From positions 62,001 to 126,000 of the forward strand of contig NZ_CABVQK010000008.1 of the NCBI RefSeq assembly GCF_902499335.1: a DNA stretch of 64,000 nucleotides. Direction: 5' to 3'. Shown here piece after piece: positions 18,375-27,783 of this stretch. This stretch comes from Burkholderia lata (GTDB taxonomy: Bacteria; Pseudomonadota; Gammaproteobacteria; Burkholderiales; Burkholderiaceae). Each line of letters opens with the position of its first letter. The first letter of the stretch is position 1. The notes beneath the pieces are model-generated. The model was not told the origin of the DNA and made no database searches. It saw only the letters and a program-made list of their open reading frames with translations. A program made the position numbers and the translations under genes.

Positions 18375-19340
18375 TCATCCGCTTTCGCGCATCGTGAACA
18401 CCGGTCGCACCAGGCTGCTCGTGTCGCTCCAATGCACGCCGACGTCCGCCAGCGGCACGGCCCGCGTCTCGATCGTCAGGCCCGCCGGCCCGGCCGCGTC
18501 GAACACACCGCGCACCGACGCCAGCAGGCGCGGCAGCGACACGCTGCCGAGGCCGCTGCCCATCAGTTCGATGGCCGTCGCACGCAGCACCGCACCCGGC
18601 AACAGCACATCCGCGCCGCCGATCGAGCCGATCTGCACGAAACGCAGCCGGCGGCCATCGGGGGTCGCCTTCGCCGCAGCGACCAGCAACGCCTGCGCGC
18701 TGCTCCCCCACAGATAGTCGAGCACGACATCCACACCGGCGCGGAAATGCGGCTCGAGCGCCCGCGCCAAGTGCGCGTCGCCTTGTTGCAGCGACACGAC
18801 GGCATCCGCGCCCGCGCCGAGTAATGCCTGCAGCGCGGCCGCGTTGCGGCCGGTCGCGATCACCTTCGCGGCGCCGAGATGCTTCGCGATCCGCACCGCC
18901 AGACGCCCCGACGTACCGGTCGCGCCGTTCACGAGCACCGTCTCGCCCGCGACGAGCCGCGCACGCTCGGTCAACGCGGCCCACGATGACATCCCTGGAA
19001 TCGCGATCGCCGCGGCCGTTACGTCGTCGAGCCCGTCGGGCAACGGCACGCACCGCGTATCGGGCGTGATCGTGCGCTCGGCCATCGCGCCGAACGGTGC
19101 GGGCGAGCCGAAGAAATAGACGCGTTGCCCGTCGTCGAGACGGCCCACGCCGTCGACGCCGACGACGAACGGATAACGCCCGTCCGACGAGTAATGCGTG
19201 CCGGACGCACGCGCCTGCGCGATCCGGCTCAGCGCGGACGCAGTCACGTCGATCAGGTGGTGGCCCGGCATCGCACGCGGCGCTTCGAATTCCATATGGA
19301 CGGGACGCTCGCCGGCGCCCGTCACGACTGCTGCTTTCAT
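18375..19340 (-). CDS. zinc-type alcohol dehydrogenase/quinone oxidoreductase family protein
   Basis: 321-aa MDR-superfamily oxidoreductase of the quinone-reductase branch. The N-terminal GroES-like domain contains HHLIDVTASALS; the Rossmann domain has the nucleotide loop VNGATGTSGRLAVRIAKHLG near residue 140, consistent with NADPH. No structural zinc cysteine cluster is visible. Start ATG 19340 (MKAAVVTGAGE) is preceded by AAGGAGTCACC. The 83-aa gene lies 46 bp upstream on the same strand, and an AraC regulator is divergent from the pair. Substrate unknown; quinones or enones are typical. Confidence 0.87.
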   Translation of the reverse strand: MKAAVVTGAGERPVHMEFEAPRAMPGHHLIDVTASALSRIAQARASGTHYSSDGRYPFVVGVDGVGRLDDGQRVYFFGSPAPFGAMAERTITPDTRCVPLPDGLDDVTAAAIAIPGMSSWAALTERARLVAGETVLVNGATGTSGRLAVRIAKHLGAAKVIATGRNAAALQALLGAGADAVVSLQQGDAHLARALEPHFRAGVDVVLDYLWGSSAQALLVAAAKATPDGRRLRFVQIGSIGGADVLLPGAVLRATAIELMGSGLGSVSLPRLLASVRGVFDAAGPAGLTIETRAVPLADVGVHWSDTSSLVRPVFTMRESG

Positions 19341-19386
19341 GGTGACTCCTTGAATCGGGATTCTCGATCGACGGTTCCGGTGCGCG

Positions 19387-19638
19387 TCAGCGTGCGTCGA
19401 GCCACGCGCGCAGCGCGGGATCGCGTACGTCCAGCACGTCGAACAGGCCAAGTGCGCGCAAAGCGGGCAATGCGTCGATCGTGTCGGCTTCCGCGCGCGC
19501 CCGGTCGGCGGGCGCGGCGTTCGGGTCGGTCAGCACCCGCGCGTTGACCAGGAACGCGCCGACGGTGCCCTTGCGGATCGTCGTTCCGTCGACCTCGATC
19601 CGGTCGGCTTGGTCGGGAAGCATCTGTTCGGCTCGCAT
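19387..19638 (-). CDS. conserved small protein, unknown function
   Basis: 83-aa soluble acidic protein with no signal peptide, no membrane segment and no motif I can name. Composition and codon use fit a real gene: third positions are GC-rich and the start has a plausible ribosome site (GGAGTACGACACG). It is the first gene of a probable two-gene operon with the quinone oxidoreductase and is divergent from the AraC regulator. It may be a small partner or accessory of the oxidoreductase; that is inference from position only. Confidence 0.65.
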   Translation of the reverse strand: MRAEQMLPDQADRIEVDGTTIRKGTVGAFLVNARVLTDPNAAPADRARAEADTIDALPALRALGLFDVLDVRDPALRAWLDAR

Positions 19639-19733
19639 CGTGTCGTACTCCGGTTGTTATCGATGGACGCAGTTTAGGCGTGCGAATCCGGCCGATCTCC
19701 GGTATAACGGCCATTCGATACCGATTTCCGGCC

Positions 19734-20531
19734 ATGTCCGATCCACTTCTTCCCGCCCGATTCGTCACGTCCGACGACGGCCCGTTCGTCGTCGCTGCCG
19801 TCCTGTCGCAACGCGACCCGCGCGTGACGCCATCCCACTCGCATGCGCGCGGCCAGCTCGTCGGCGCGCTGAGCGGGCTGCTGACGATCGGGCTCGACGA
19901 CCAGGACTGGGTCGTACCGGCCATTCATGCGATCTGGATTCCGCCGCATTGCCGGCATTCGCTGCGCTCGTTCGGACCGATTTCCGGCTGGTCGGCGTTC
20001 GTCGCCGAAGCGCGCTGTGCGGATCTGCCGGATACCCCGCGCGCGATCCGAACAACGCCGCTGCTGCGCGAAGCCGTGCAGCGCGCGGCAAGTTGGGGGG
20101 ATTCGGAACTGGATGCCGCGCGGACGCGGATCGCCGACGTGATCCTCGATGAAATCACGTCGTCGGAGGTCGAAGCGCTGGGGCTGGTGCGGCCGCAGGA
20201 TCCGAGGTTGATGAAGATCACCGATGCGCTTGCCGCGGATCTCGCGGACAACCGGCGGCTGGAGGAATGGGCCGAATGGGCCGGCATCAGCGCGCGGACG
20301 ATGAGCCGTCGCTTCGTCGCGGAGACGGGGCTGACGTTCGCGCAGTGGCGTCAGCAGGCAAGGTTGCTGCGGGCGCTGGAGCGCATTGCCGACGGCGTGC
20401 CGGTGACGACGATCGCGCTCGATCTCGGGTACGACAATGTGAGCGCGTTCATCGACATGTTCCGGCGTGCGTTGGGGACGACGCCGGGGAGGTATATGGA
20501 GGATGGGCGGGAGCCGCGAAGCGCGGTATAG
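19734..20531 (+). CDS. AraC-family transcriptional regulator
   Basis: 265-aa regulator. The N-terminal half is a cupin-like ligand domain (HSHARGQLVGALSG and WIPPHCRHSL). The C-terminal ~95 residues hold the two AraC helix-turn-helix motifs (EEWAEWAGISARTMSRRFVAETG; TTIALDLGYDNVSAFIDMFRRALGTTPGRYM). Start ATG 19734 is chosen over an in-frame site 54 bp upstream because the cupin begins directly after it. It is divergent from the 83-aa gene and quinone oxidoreductase, its likely targets. Confidence 0.9.
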   Translation: MSDPLLPARFVTSDDGPFVVAAVLSQRDPRVTPSHSHARGQLVGALSGLLTIGLDDQDWVVPAIHAIWIPPHCRHSLRSFGPISGWSAFVAEARCADLPDTPRAIRTTPLLREAVQRAASWGDSELDAARTRIADVILDEITSSEVEALGLVRPQDPRLMKITDALAADLADNRRLEEWAEWAGISARTMSRRFVAETGLTFAQWRQQARLLRALERIADGVPVTTIALDLGYDNVSAFIDMFRRALGTTPGRYMEDGREPRSAV

Positions 20532-20581
20532 AAAGCGGATCGCGCGAAGTCATTGAACCGGGCGCACCGCATAACACCACC

Positions 20582-21157
20582 TCAAAGAATTGCCCGGTAG
20601 GCTTCGAGTGCTTTGCACGTCTGGACCATGCCTTGACGTTGCAGGATCTCCAGATATCGATCTGCGGTCACTGGCGGATACTTGAGCGTTTCTCGTTGCC
20701 GCCGCGCAGCCGCAACGACCGCCGCAGGCTCAAGATCGAAAAGATTATCGACGAACTCGTCGGGGTGCTGGGCCTCGACGCCGTACTGCGACAGTCCCTC
20801 GTCCGGGAAATCTTTCTGATTGAACGTCACGATCACACTAGCGTTGCAACGGATTGCAGCCGCAAGTACGTGACGATCATCGGCATCAGGAAGCGTAAGC
20901 CCATCGATCAGCGATTCATATCCGGTCACGACAGCATCGGGTATTGCCCGATCCATCAGACACGACGTCCGATCAAGCTGCTCGGCGCTCAAGTCGGGGC
21001 GATTGCGCAGCAGGTTACGCTTCCACTCGTTGTGAATATGCGCGCTCCAGCGAGCGCGGAAGCATCCACTCAACGCAAGCCGCATCAGAAAATCGCGAAG
21101 CGGCGCGGGATAAAGCACACAGGCATCATAGACGGCCGTGAACGGCGAACTCGTCAT
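20582..21157 (-). CDS. PIN-domain protein, putative toxin
   Basis: 191-aa protein with an N-terminal PIN nuclease domain. The acidic metal-binding pattern is visible: first Asp in AVYDACVLYPAPLRD, a later cluster in DADDRHVLAAAI and the closing VTFNQKDFP. The extra ~60 C-terminal residues exceed the length of minimal VapC. PIN toxins cleave RNA. The ATG overlaps the stop of the upstream HTH gene (ATGA), the usual arrangement of an antitoxin-toxin operon. No mobile-element genes border it, but the pair sits between an AraC regulator and the hpa cluster as an island-like insert. Confidence 0.82.
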   Translation of the reverse strand: MTSSPFTAVYDACVLYPAPLRDFLMRLALSGCFRARWSAHIHNEWKRNLLRNRPDLSAEQLDRTSCLMDRAIPDAVVTGYESLIDGLTLPDADDRHVLAAAIRCNASVIVTFNQKDFPDEGLSQYGVEAQHPDEFVDNLFDLEPAAVVAAARRQRETLKYPPVTADRYLEILQRQGMVQTCKALEAYRAIL

Positions 21158-21621
21158 TCGTAGCCCATCCGCAACTCCTGAGCCTGCCTGCTCAACTCAT
21201 CCATTGCGTCGGCACTCGCCTGATCGCGCTCTGCCTTGTAATGCATCAGATCGGAAAAACGCACACGCCGATGCTTGCCCGTCCGGTGATACGGCAACGC
21301 ATTCGATTCAAGCAGCTTGATCAGGTGCGGGCGAGAAACATTGAGCAAATCTGCCGCTTCCTGAGTCGTCAATTCCGCGTGAACCGGTACGACCTTGACC
21401 GCGTTGCCGTCGGCCAGCTCCGCGAGAATATCTACCAACAGCCGAAGTGCCGACGTCGGGAGCTCAACCTGATGCGCGCGATTCTCGTCGTCAAAGATCT
21501 GAATGCGCTGCGTATCGGTTCGCGTTGCGAGATACGCCGCCAGCGTGCGCTGCCCTTCGACAGCCGCCTGCATCTCGCGCTCGACAGGCAAGATCACGTC
21601 GGGTGTCGTGGTATGGGGCAT
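21154..21621 (-). CDS. helix-turn-helix antitoxin (excisionase-type HTH)
   Basis: 155-aa protein with a MerR/excisionase-like helix-turn-helix in the C-terminal half (LTTQEAADLLNVSRPHLIKLLES ... HRRVRFSDLMHY). The N-terminal half is helical and polar. It should bind its own promoter and neutralise the PIN protein encoded downstream with a 4-bp overlap. Start ATG 21621 (MPHTTTPD) is preferred to TTG 21633 because GGAG stands 6 nt upstream. Confidence 0.8.
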   Translation of the reverse strand: MPHTTTPDVILPVEREMQAAVEGQRTLAAYLATRTDTQRIQIFDDENRAHQVELPTSALRLLVDILAELADGNAVKVVPVHAELTTQEAADLLNVSRPHLIKLLESNALPYHRTGKHRRVRFSDLMHYKAERDQASADAMDELSRQAQELRMGYE

Positions 21622-21654
21622 CGCGCTCTCCAATCGAGGGTTTCAGAAGTGCAC

Positions 21655-21734
21655 CAGCTTATTCGAAATAAACGAAAATCGCAATAATCGAAACTTGATA
21701 TAACCCCAATTATTTCAACGACACCCCGCTTGGC
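21655..21734 (-). promoter_or_regulatory. AT-rich leader with CGAAA repeats (antitoxin operator candidate)
   Basis: This stretch upstream of the antitoxin gene is conspicuously AT-rich for the window. It contains a TTATT-CGA-AATAA inverted repeat (21659-21671) and three CGAAA repeats at 21664, 21673 and 21689. It is a good candidate for promoter and autoregulatory site of the toxin-antitoxin pair. A TTGATAT element near 21695 could be part of the promoter. Confidence 0.4.
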
Positions 21735-22541
21735 TCAGTACGTCCCATCCCCCTTCTTCACGACCTCGCCGCCCTTCCCCTTGAACTGCGCAGCCAACCG
21801 CTCCGCACTCCTCGCCAGCAGCGTCGTATCCACTCCAACCGCGACGAACAACGCCCCCGCTTCCAGATAACGCCGCGCGGCGGCCTCATCCGCGCTGAGA
21901 ATGCCCGGCGCCTTGCCAGCCGCCTTGATCGTCCGGATCGCGCCGTCGATTGCCGCCTGCACGTCCGGATGCCCCGGATTGCCGAGATGCCCGAGGTCCG
22001 CAGCCAGATCCGCCGGCCCGATGAACACGCCGTCGACGCCTTCGACCCGCGCAATCGCATCGATCGCATCGAGCCCCGCCCGTGTCTCGACCTGCACGAG
22101 CACGGCCATCTCGTCGTTCGCGCGATGCAGGTAGTCACCGACGCGATTCCACCGCGACGCCCGCGCCAGCGCACTGCCGACACCGCGAATCCCGTGCGGC
22201 GGATAACGCGTCGCCGCCACCGCCGCGCGCGCTTCATCCGCGCTCTGCACCATCGGCACGAGCAAGGTCTGCGCGCCAAGGTCGAGCACCTGCTTCACGA
22301 TCACCGGATCGTTCCACGGCACGCGCACGACCGGATGCGACGGATACGGCGCGATCGCCTGCAGTTGCGCGAGGATCGTCGGCACCGTGTTCGGCGCATG
22401 CTCGCCGTCGATCAGCAGCCAGTCGAAACCGGCGCCTGCGACGACTTCGGCGCTGTACGGATTCGCGAGCCCGAGCCACAGCCCGACCTGCGCGTCGCCA
22501 CGTGCAAGCGCGGCCTTGAATACATTCGAAGGAATCTGCAT
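21735..22541 (-). CDS. hpaI: 4-hydroxy-2-oxoheptanedioate aldolase
   Basis: 268-aa class II pyruvate aldolase of the HpcH/HpaI family. The catalytic His is in DGEHAPN, Arg in RVPWND, and the metal ligands are Glu in [11 protein letters not shown] and Asp in [10 protein letters not shown]. It cleaves 4-hydroxy-2-oxoheptane-1,7-dioate to pyruvate and succinic semialdehyde, the last step of homoprotocatechuate meta-cleavage. It is the last gene of the minus-strand hpa operon, 12 bp after hpaH. Confidence 0.93.
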   Translation of the reverse strand: MQIPSNVFKAALARGDAQVGLWLGLANPYSAEVVAGAGFDWLLIDGEHAPNTVPTILAQLQAIAPYPSHPVVRVPWNDPVIVKQVLDLGAQTLLVPMVQSADEARAAVAATRYPPHGIRGVGSALARASRWNRVGDYLHRANDEMAVLVQVETRAGLDAIDAIARVEGVDGVFIGPADLAADLGHLGNPGHPDVQAAIDGAIRTIKAAGKAPGILSADEAAARRYLEAGALFVAVGVDTTLLARSAERLAAQFKGKGGEVVKKGDGTY

Positions 22542-22553
22542 CGCTCGCTCACC

Positions 22554-23357
22554 TCATTCGAAGTAGCACTGGATCGTCCCTAGCGGGCCGTAGTCGACGC
22601 TGAACGTGTCGCCCGGCCGCGCCGCGCACGGCCGCGTGAACGACCCGCCGAGCACGATCTGCCCCGGTTCCAGCGCGACGTCGAAGCGCGCCAGCCGGTT
22701 CGCGAGCCACGCGACGCCGTTCGCCGGATGGTTCAGCACGCCGGCCGCGACGCCTGTTTCCTCGACCACGCCGTTGCGCGACATGATTGCCGCGACCCAG
22801 CGCAGGTCGACGTCCTGCGGCTTCACGGGCCGCCCGCCGATCACGACGCCCGCGTTCGCGGCATTGTCGGCGATCGTGTCGAACACCTTGCGTGGCCGTT
22901 TCGTATCAGGATCGATCGACTGGCTGCGCGCGTCGATGATCTCCAGCGCCGGCACCACATAGTCGACCGCGTCGTACACGTCGAAGATCGTGCAGTCCGG
23001 GCCCGTCAGCCGCTTGCCGAGCACGAACGCGAGTTCGACCTCGACGCGCGGCACGATGAAGCGGCCGGTGGGAATCGTGCCGCCGTCGGCGAAGAACATG
23101 TCGTCGAGCAGCGCGCCGTAGTCGGGCTCGTCGATCTGCGACGTGTTCTGCATCGCCTTCGACGTGAGGCCGATCTTGTGGCCTTTCAGCGTGCGGCCTT
23201 CCGCGAGCTTGAGGGCCACCCACGCGCGCTGGATCGCATACGCGTCGTCGATCGTAATGTCGGGATGGTCGAGCGAGATCTGGCGGATCTGCTTGCGCTC
23301 GCGCTCGGCGTCGTGCAGACGCTGCGCGAGCTGGTCGATGATGGCGGGTTCGAGCAT
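22554..23357 (-). CDS. hpaH: 2-oxo-hepta-3-ene-1,7-dioate hydratase
   Basis: 267-aa hydratase of the fumarylacetoacetase-like/2-keto-4-pentenoate hydratase family (HpaH/HpcG). Visible blocks include [24 protein letters not shown] with the acidic metal ligands, and the terminal [21 protein letters not shown]. It hydrates the ring-cleavage product before aldolase cleavage. Start ATG 23357 ([10 protein letters not shown]) follows GATCCGACC; sequence read upstream is not protein-like. 20 bp follow hpaF. Confidence 0.93.
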   Translation of the reverse strand: MLEPAIIDQLAQRLHDAERERKQIRQISLDHPDITIDDAYAIQRAWVALKLAEGRTLKGHKIGLTSKAMQNTSQIDEPDYGALLDDMFFADGGTIPTGRFIVPRVEVELAFVLGKRLTGPDCTIFDVYDAVDYVVPALEIIDARSQSIDPDTKRPRKVFDTIADNAANAGVVIGGRPVKPQDVDLRWVAAIMSRNGVVEETGVAAGVLNHPANGVAWLANRLARFDVALEPGQIVLGGSFTRPCAARPGDTFSVDYGPLGTIQCYFE

Positions 23358-23377
23358 GGTCGGATCGGGAATGGGGT

Positions 23378-23770
23378 TCAACCGGCCCGCTTGTAGCGGG
23401 CGTGAATGTTGTTGTGCTTGTACGAGCCGCTTTCGCTGAACTCGGTCAGTTCCATCGACAGCGCAAGGTAGCGTTTCGCGTACAGCTCCGCGAAATGCGC
23501 CTTGATCGCGTCGAACAGCGCGTCGCACGCAGCCTTCTTCGTCTCGTCGCTGCGGCCCGAGCCGATCTTCAGCGTCACGTGGACGAACGCGTCGTCCTCC
23601 GTGCCGTCGGCAACGCAGTAGTCCTGCAACTCGATCGCGCGCGAGCGGATTCCGCCCGTCGGGAACACGCCACCCTGCGCGATCAGCGTGGCGTTGATCG
23701 TGCGCAGCAGCGCGGGAATGCGCGCGTCGTCGCGGATGTTCGCGGTGTATTCGACGACGATATGGGGCAT
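23378..23770 (-). CDS. hpaF: 5-carboxymethyl-2-hydroxymuconate Delta-isomerase
   Basis: 130-aa tautomerase-superfamily enzyme. It begins [12 protein letters not shown], giving the essential N-terminal Pro after Met removal, and shows the family segment [31 protein letters not shown]. It isomerises 5-carboxymethyl-2-hydroxymuconate in the hpa pathway. Length matches E. coli HpaF. Located between hpaD and hpaH on the same strand. Confidence 0.94.
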   Translation of the reverse strand: MPHIVVEYTANIRDDARIPALLRTINATLIAQGGVFPTGGIRSRAIELQDYCVADGTEDDAFVHVTLKIGSGRSDETKKAACDALFDAIKAHFAELYAKRYLALSMELTEFSESGSYKHNNIHARYKRAG

Positions 23771-23798
23771 GGCTAGTCTCCTGTCGAATGCGTGGCGT

Positions 23799-24647
23799 TC
23801 AGGACAACGGAAAGATCGCGTTGATCTGTCCGGTGCCTGAACTCGCGAAATAGTCGGTGACGATCTCGACGGGCTTGTCGTAGCGATCCCAGCCGAGCAA
23901 GCCGAGCAGCATCGCCGTGTCGTGCATCCCGCCTTCGCCGTGGCAATGCGTGTTGTACTCGGGCAGCATCGCGCAGAAGGTCTTGAAATCGCCCTGCTTC
24001 CACAGCTCGACCACGCGCAGGTCGACCTGCCGGAAGAATTCTCGGCTGATCTCGTGGATCGATTCCTCGGGGCTGCCGTTGTCGTTGAAGCGGTGCGACA
24101 GCGAACCGCTCGCGAGAAACGCGACGTTCGAATCGCTCTTCTCGATCGCTTCGAGCAGCGCCTCGCCGAAGCGCCGGCTTTCGTCGAGCTGATGCCACAT
24201 GCACCAGCCGGCGATCGACACGACCTTGAAGTGCTGGTCGGCGTTCATGTAGCGCATCGGCACGAGCGTGCCGTATTCGAGTTCGAGGCTGTCGATCTCG
24301 TGCGCGCGCGTCGCGATCCCGCGCTCGGTGGCCGTCTCGGCGATCAGCCGGCCGAGCGCCGGGTTGCCCGGATACGCGTACTGCATGTCGCGGATGAAAT
24401 GCGGCAGCTCGTTGCTCGTGTACGTGCCCGCGAACCGCGCATTGCAGTTCACGTGATAGCCGGCGTTGACGAGCCAGTGCACGTCCGACACGACGATCGT
24501 GTCGACGCCGAGCGCGCGGCAGCGCTCGCCGATCAGTTGATGGCCGCGGATCGCCGCCTCGCGGCAGCCGTGATGCCTGCCGGGCAGTTCCGACAGGTAC
24601 ATCGACGGCACGTGCGTGATTTTTGCGGCGAGGGACAGTTTGCCCAT
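23799..24647 (-). CDS. hpaD: 3,4-dihydroxyphenylacetate 2,3-dioxygenase
   Basis: 282-aa class III (LigB-type) extradiol dioxygenase. The iron-site histidines are in the ELPGRHHGCR and SDVHWLVN segments, with a Glu near the C-terminus, and FLASGSLSHRFNDNG is a typical catalytic stretch. It opens the ring of homoprotocatechuate to 5-carboxymethyl-2-hydroxymuconic semialdehyde. 28 bp separate it from hpaF; hpaE is 50 bp upstream. Confidence 0.94.
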   Translation of the reverse strand: MGKLSLAAKITHVPSMYLSELPGRHHGCREAAIRGHQLIGERCRALGVDTIVVSDVHWLVNAGYHVNCNARFAGTYTSNELPHFIRDMQYAYPGNPALGRLIAETATERGIATRAHEIDSLELEYGTLVPMRYMNADQHFKVVSIAGWCMWHQLDESRRFGEALLEAIEKSDSNVAFLASGSLSHRFNDNGSPEESIHEISREFFRQVDLRVVELWKQGDFKTFCAMLPEYNTHCHGEGGMHDTAMLLGLLGWDRYDKPVEIVTDYFASSGTGQINAIFPLS

Positions 24648-24697
24648 CGTTCAAGTCTCCGTATGGTTCTTTCGTGCTGCCAGACGACCCGCGCCCG

Positions 24698-26161
24698 TTA
24701 CACGCCCCAGCGCGGAATGTGATGCGAACCCATCGAGATGCACACGTTCTTGATCTCCGCGAACACCTCGAAACTGTACTCGCCGCCCTCGCGTCCGGTG
24801 CCCGATTCCTTCACGCCGCCGAACGGCTGGCGCAGGTCGCGCACGTTCTGGCTGTTCACGAACACCATCCCGGCCTCGATGCCGCGCGCGAGGCGATGCA
24901 CCTTGCCGACGTCCTGCGTCCAGATGTACGAAGCAAGACCGTACGCGGTGTCGTTCGCGAGCCGCAGCCCTTCGTCTTCGTCCTCGAACGGAATGATGCA
25001 GGCGACCGGACCGAAGATCTCTTCTTGCGCGACGCGCATCCGGTTGTCGACGTCGGCCAGCACGGTCGGCCGCACGAAGTTGCCGTTGCGCAGATGGTCG
25101 GGCAGGCCCGCCGGCTTGTCCGCGCCGCCGGCAACCACGCGCGCGCCTTCCTGCTCGCCGATGCGGATGTAGCCCGTCACCTTCTCCCAGTGCTGGCGCG
25201 TGATCATCGCGCCGAGGTTCGTGGCCGGATCGGACGGATCGCCGACCACCAGGTTGTTCGCGCGGCGCGCGAATTCCTGCACGAAGCGGTCGTAGATCGT
25301 GCGCTGCACGAAGATCCGCGAGCCGGCCGTGCAGCGTTCTCCGTTGATCGAGAAGATCGTGAACAGCGATGCGTCGAGCGCGCGGTCGAAATCGGCGTCG
25401 TCGAAGATCAGCACCGGCGACTTGCCGCCGAGTTCCATCGAATACTTCTTGAGACCGGCACGCTCCATGATCCGCTTGCCGGTGACGGTGCCGCCGGTGA
25501 ACGACACCGCACGCACGTCCGGATGGCGCACGAGCGCATCGCCGGCCGTCGCGCCATAGCCCTGCACGACGTTGAGCACGCCCGGCGGAATGCCGGCTTC
25601 GAGCGCGAGGCGGCCGAGCTGGTCGGCCGTCAGCGGCGACAGCTCCGACATCTTCAGCACGGCCGTGTTGCCGAGCGCGAGGCACGGCGCCGTCTTCCAC
25701 GTCGCGGTCATGAACGGCACGTTCCATGGCGACACCAGCGCGCACACGCCGACCGGCTGGTACAGCGTGTAGTTCAGCATCTGGTCGTCGACCGGATAGG
25801 TGCGGCCGTTCATCTGTACGCACACTTCCGCGAAGAAGTTGAAGTTCTCGGACGCGCGCGGAATCAGCTGCTTGCTCGTCTGCGCGATCGGCAGGCCGGT
25901 GTCCTGCGTCTCCAGCGCCGCGAGCATCGGCACGTTCTTCTCGATCAGCTCGCCGAGCTTGCGCATCAGCTTCGCGCGCTCCTTGGCGGGCGTGTTCGCC
26001 CATTTCGGGAAGGCTTCCTTCGCGGCGCGCACCGCCGCGTCGACTTCGGCCTCGCCGCCCGATGCGACGTCGGTGATGACATCGCCTGTCGCGGGATTCA
26101 GCGTCGTGAACGTCTCGCGGCTCTCGACTTCGCGGCCGTCGATCCAGTGCTTGATGGTCAT
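24698..26161 (-). CDS. hpaE: 5-carboxymethyl-2-hydroxymuconic semialdehyde dehydrogenase
   Basis: 487-aa NAD-dependent aldehyde dehydrogenase. Catalytic Cys is in NGERCTAGSRIF and the general-base Glu in MELGGKSPVL; SFTGGTVTGKRI and FVNSQNVRDLRQPFGG are further family signatures, the last typical of HpaE. It oxidises the ring-cleavage semialdehyde. First large gene after hpaG2; the ribosome site AAGGAGAGAGC precedes ATG 26161. Confidence 0.94.
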   Translation of the reverse strand: MTIKHWIDGREVESRETFTTLNPATGDVITDVASGGEAEVDAAVRAAKEAFPKWANTPAKERAKLMRKLGELIEKNVPMLAALETQDTGLPIAQTSKQLIPRASENFNFFAEVCVQMNGRTYPVDDQMLNYTLYQPVGVCALVSPWNVPFMTATWKTAPCLALGNTAVLKMSELSPLTADQLGRLALEAGIPPGVLNVVQGYGATAGDALVRHPDVRAVSFTGGTVTGKRIMERAGLKKYSMELGGKSPVLIFDDADFDRALDASLFTIFSINGERCTAGSRIFVQRTIYDRFVQEFARRANNLVVGDPSDPATNLGAMITRQHWEKVTGYIRIGEQEGARVVAGGADKPAGLPDHLRNGNFVRPTVLADVDNRMRVAQEEIFGPVACIIPFEDEDEGLRLANDTAYGLASYIWTQDVGKVHRLARGIEAGMVFVNSQNVRDLRQPFGGVKESGTGREGGEYSFEVFAEIKNVCISMGSHHIPRWGV

Positions 26162-26183
26162 GCTCTCTCCTTGGGCGACGGGC

Positions 26184-26948
26184 TCAGCCGGCGCGATAGT
26201 AGTCTGCTTCGCCGACGATCGTGTTCACGAGCCGGCCAATCCCTTCGATCTCGGTCACGACCTCGTCGCCCGGCTTCGTATCCGCCAGCCCTTCCGGCGT
26301 GCCGGTCAGGATCAGGTCGCCCGGCGAGAGCGTCATGAAGCCGCTGATGTGCTCGATCAACGCCGGCACGTCGAAGATCATGTCGCGCGTGCTGCCGCGC
26401 TGCGTCTCCTGGCCGTTCACCGTCGTGCGCAGCGTCAGGTCGCCCGCATCGCCGATCTCGTCGCGGCTGACGAACCACGGCCCGAGCGGCGTGCAGGTGT
26501 CGCGGTTCTTCACGCGCAGGTTCGGACGGTAGTAGTTCTCGAGATAGTCGCGGATCGCGTAGTCGTTCGCGACCGTATAGCCGGCCACGTAGTCGAGCGC
26601 CTGCGCGCGGCTCACGTTGCGCGCGGGCCGGCCGATCACGACGGCCAGTTCGCACTCGTAGTGCATGTGGGTGGCATCCGCCGGGCGCACGGTGCGCGAC
26701 CGGTGGCCGACGAACGTGTTCGGCCCCTTCAGGAAGATCAGCGGCTCGCTCGGCGCCTTGAACGCGAGCTCCTTCGCGTGGTCGGCGTAGTTGAGGCCGA
26801 GCGCGAACGTCGTGCGCGGCGCGACGGGCGGCAGCCATTCGACCACCTCTTCGGCGACGACTCTCCCCGTATCGAGGCGGATTGCGCCGTCGCCGGCCGG
26901 TTCGGCGGCATGCAGTGCGCCGTTGTAGATCACGCGCGCCGTCTTCAT
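26184..26948 (-). CDS. hpaG2: fumarylacetoacetate hydrolase family protein, HpaG2 (decarboxylase half)
   Basis: 254-aa FAH-fold protein corresponding to the C-terminal half of E. coli HpaG (5-oxopent-3-ene-1,2,5-tricarboxylate decarboxylase/HHDD isomerase). The metal-binding pair is intact as ExE in HYECELAVVIG, with the partner Asp in TVANDYAIRDY, so this half is expected to be catalytic. Also visible are GLNYADHAKEL and ILTGTPEGLA. Start ATG 26948 overlaps the hpaG1 stop by 4 bp, indicating coupled translation of the two halves. Confidence 0.92.
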   Translation of the reverse strand: MKTARVIYNGALHAAEPAGDGAIRLDTGRVVAEEVVEWLPPVAPRTTFALGLNYADHAKELAFKAPSEPLIFLKGPNTFVGHRSRTVRPADATHMHYECELAVVIGRPARNVSRAQALDYVAGYTVANDYAIRDYLENYYRPNLRVKNRDTCTPLGPWFVSRDEIGDAGDLTLRTTVNGQETQRGSTRDMIFDVPALIEHISGFMTLSPGDLILTGTPEGLADTKPGDEVVTEIEGIGRLVNTIVGEADYYRAG

Positions 26949-27631
26949 CGTGCTTCCTCCGCAATCAGCGTGTGCCGCAACGTGCCGATACCGGCGGCGG
27001 CGATCTCGATCGTGCTGCCCGCGCGGGCGCGCGGTGCGCCGCCCGCGACGCCGAGCAGCAGTACGTCGCCCGCGTCGAACGACATGAAGGCCGTCACGTC
27101 GGCGATCAGTTCGCGCACCGAGCGAATCAGCGTGGCCGTCGACGTGGACACGGCAACCTCGCCGTCGATCCGCACGGTCAGGCCGATCGCGTCGACATCG
27201 CCAAGCGCGGTGGCCGGCACGATGGCCGGGCCCAGCGGGCAGAAGCCGTCGCGGCACTTGAAGCGCACCGCAGGACGGTAGTAATCGGGATGCGGCACCG
27301 ACACGTCACTCGCCAGCGTGAAGCCGTGAAGGTAGTCGAGCGCCTGCTCGGCCGGCACGCGCGTCGCGCGCCGGGCGAACACGACGGCCACCGACGCGCC
27401 GATCTCCAGCGCGTCGACGCCGGCCGGCACGACGACAGCCGCGCCGTCGGCCGCATGCGTGTTGGCGGGCTTGATGTACAGGATCGGCGCCTGCGGCGGG
27501 CGGCCGTAAGGCGGTGCGTTCACGGCATCGCCGAGCGCGTCGAGTGCCGCGCGCTCGTTGAGCAGCGCACCGTAGACGGTACCGATGGCGACCGGCAACG
27601 GCGGCGCCGCGGTCGTGCAAGACAGCTCCAT
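26945..27631 (-). CDS. hpaG1: fumarylacetoacetate hydrolase family protein, HpaG1 half
   Basis: 228-aa FAH-fold protein corresponding to the N-terminal half of E. coli HpaG. The metal-binding ExE pair of active members is degraded here (LEIGASVAVVF has only one Glu), consistent with a structural or second-reaction role. In E. coli both halves are fused in one protein; here they are separate genes with a 4-bp overlap. First gene of the minus-strand hpa operon, divergent from hpaR. Confidence 0.9.
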   Translation of the reverse strand: MELSCTTAAPPLPVAIGTVYGALLNERAALDALGDAVNAPPYGRPPQAPILYIKPANTHAADGAAVVVPAGVDALEIGASVAVVFARRATRVPAEQALDYLHGFTLASDVSVPHPDYYRPAVRFKCRDGFCPLGPAIVPATALGDVDAIGLTVRIDGEVAVSTSTATLIRSVRELIADVTAFMSFDAGDVLLLGVAGGAPRARAGSTIEIAAAGIGTLRHTLIAEEAR

Positions 27632-27783
27632 GCGTCATTCCCCTGCCGCGCGTCGCGGCGCATCGTCAATAGTTAATATCTTAAGTAAACAATCGGGCGC
27701 TGGCAACCTCGATTACCCTGATATGCGAAATTCACTACCCGCGGCTGTTAAGATTGATGCGTCCCCGTCCACTGCTCATCCCG
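27632..27783. promoter_or_regulatory. hpaG1-hpaR divergent control region with candidate HpaR operator
   Basis: A 152-bp shared region, AT-rich at 27664-27690. It contains GTTAATATCTTAAGTAAAC (27671-27689), an imperfect inverted repeat with GTT...AAC ends that has the size and style of MarR-family operators. Placed about 40-58 bp upstream of the hpaG1 start, it would allow HpaR to repress the catabolic operon and possibly itself. Confidence 0.5.
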
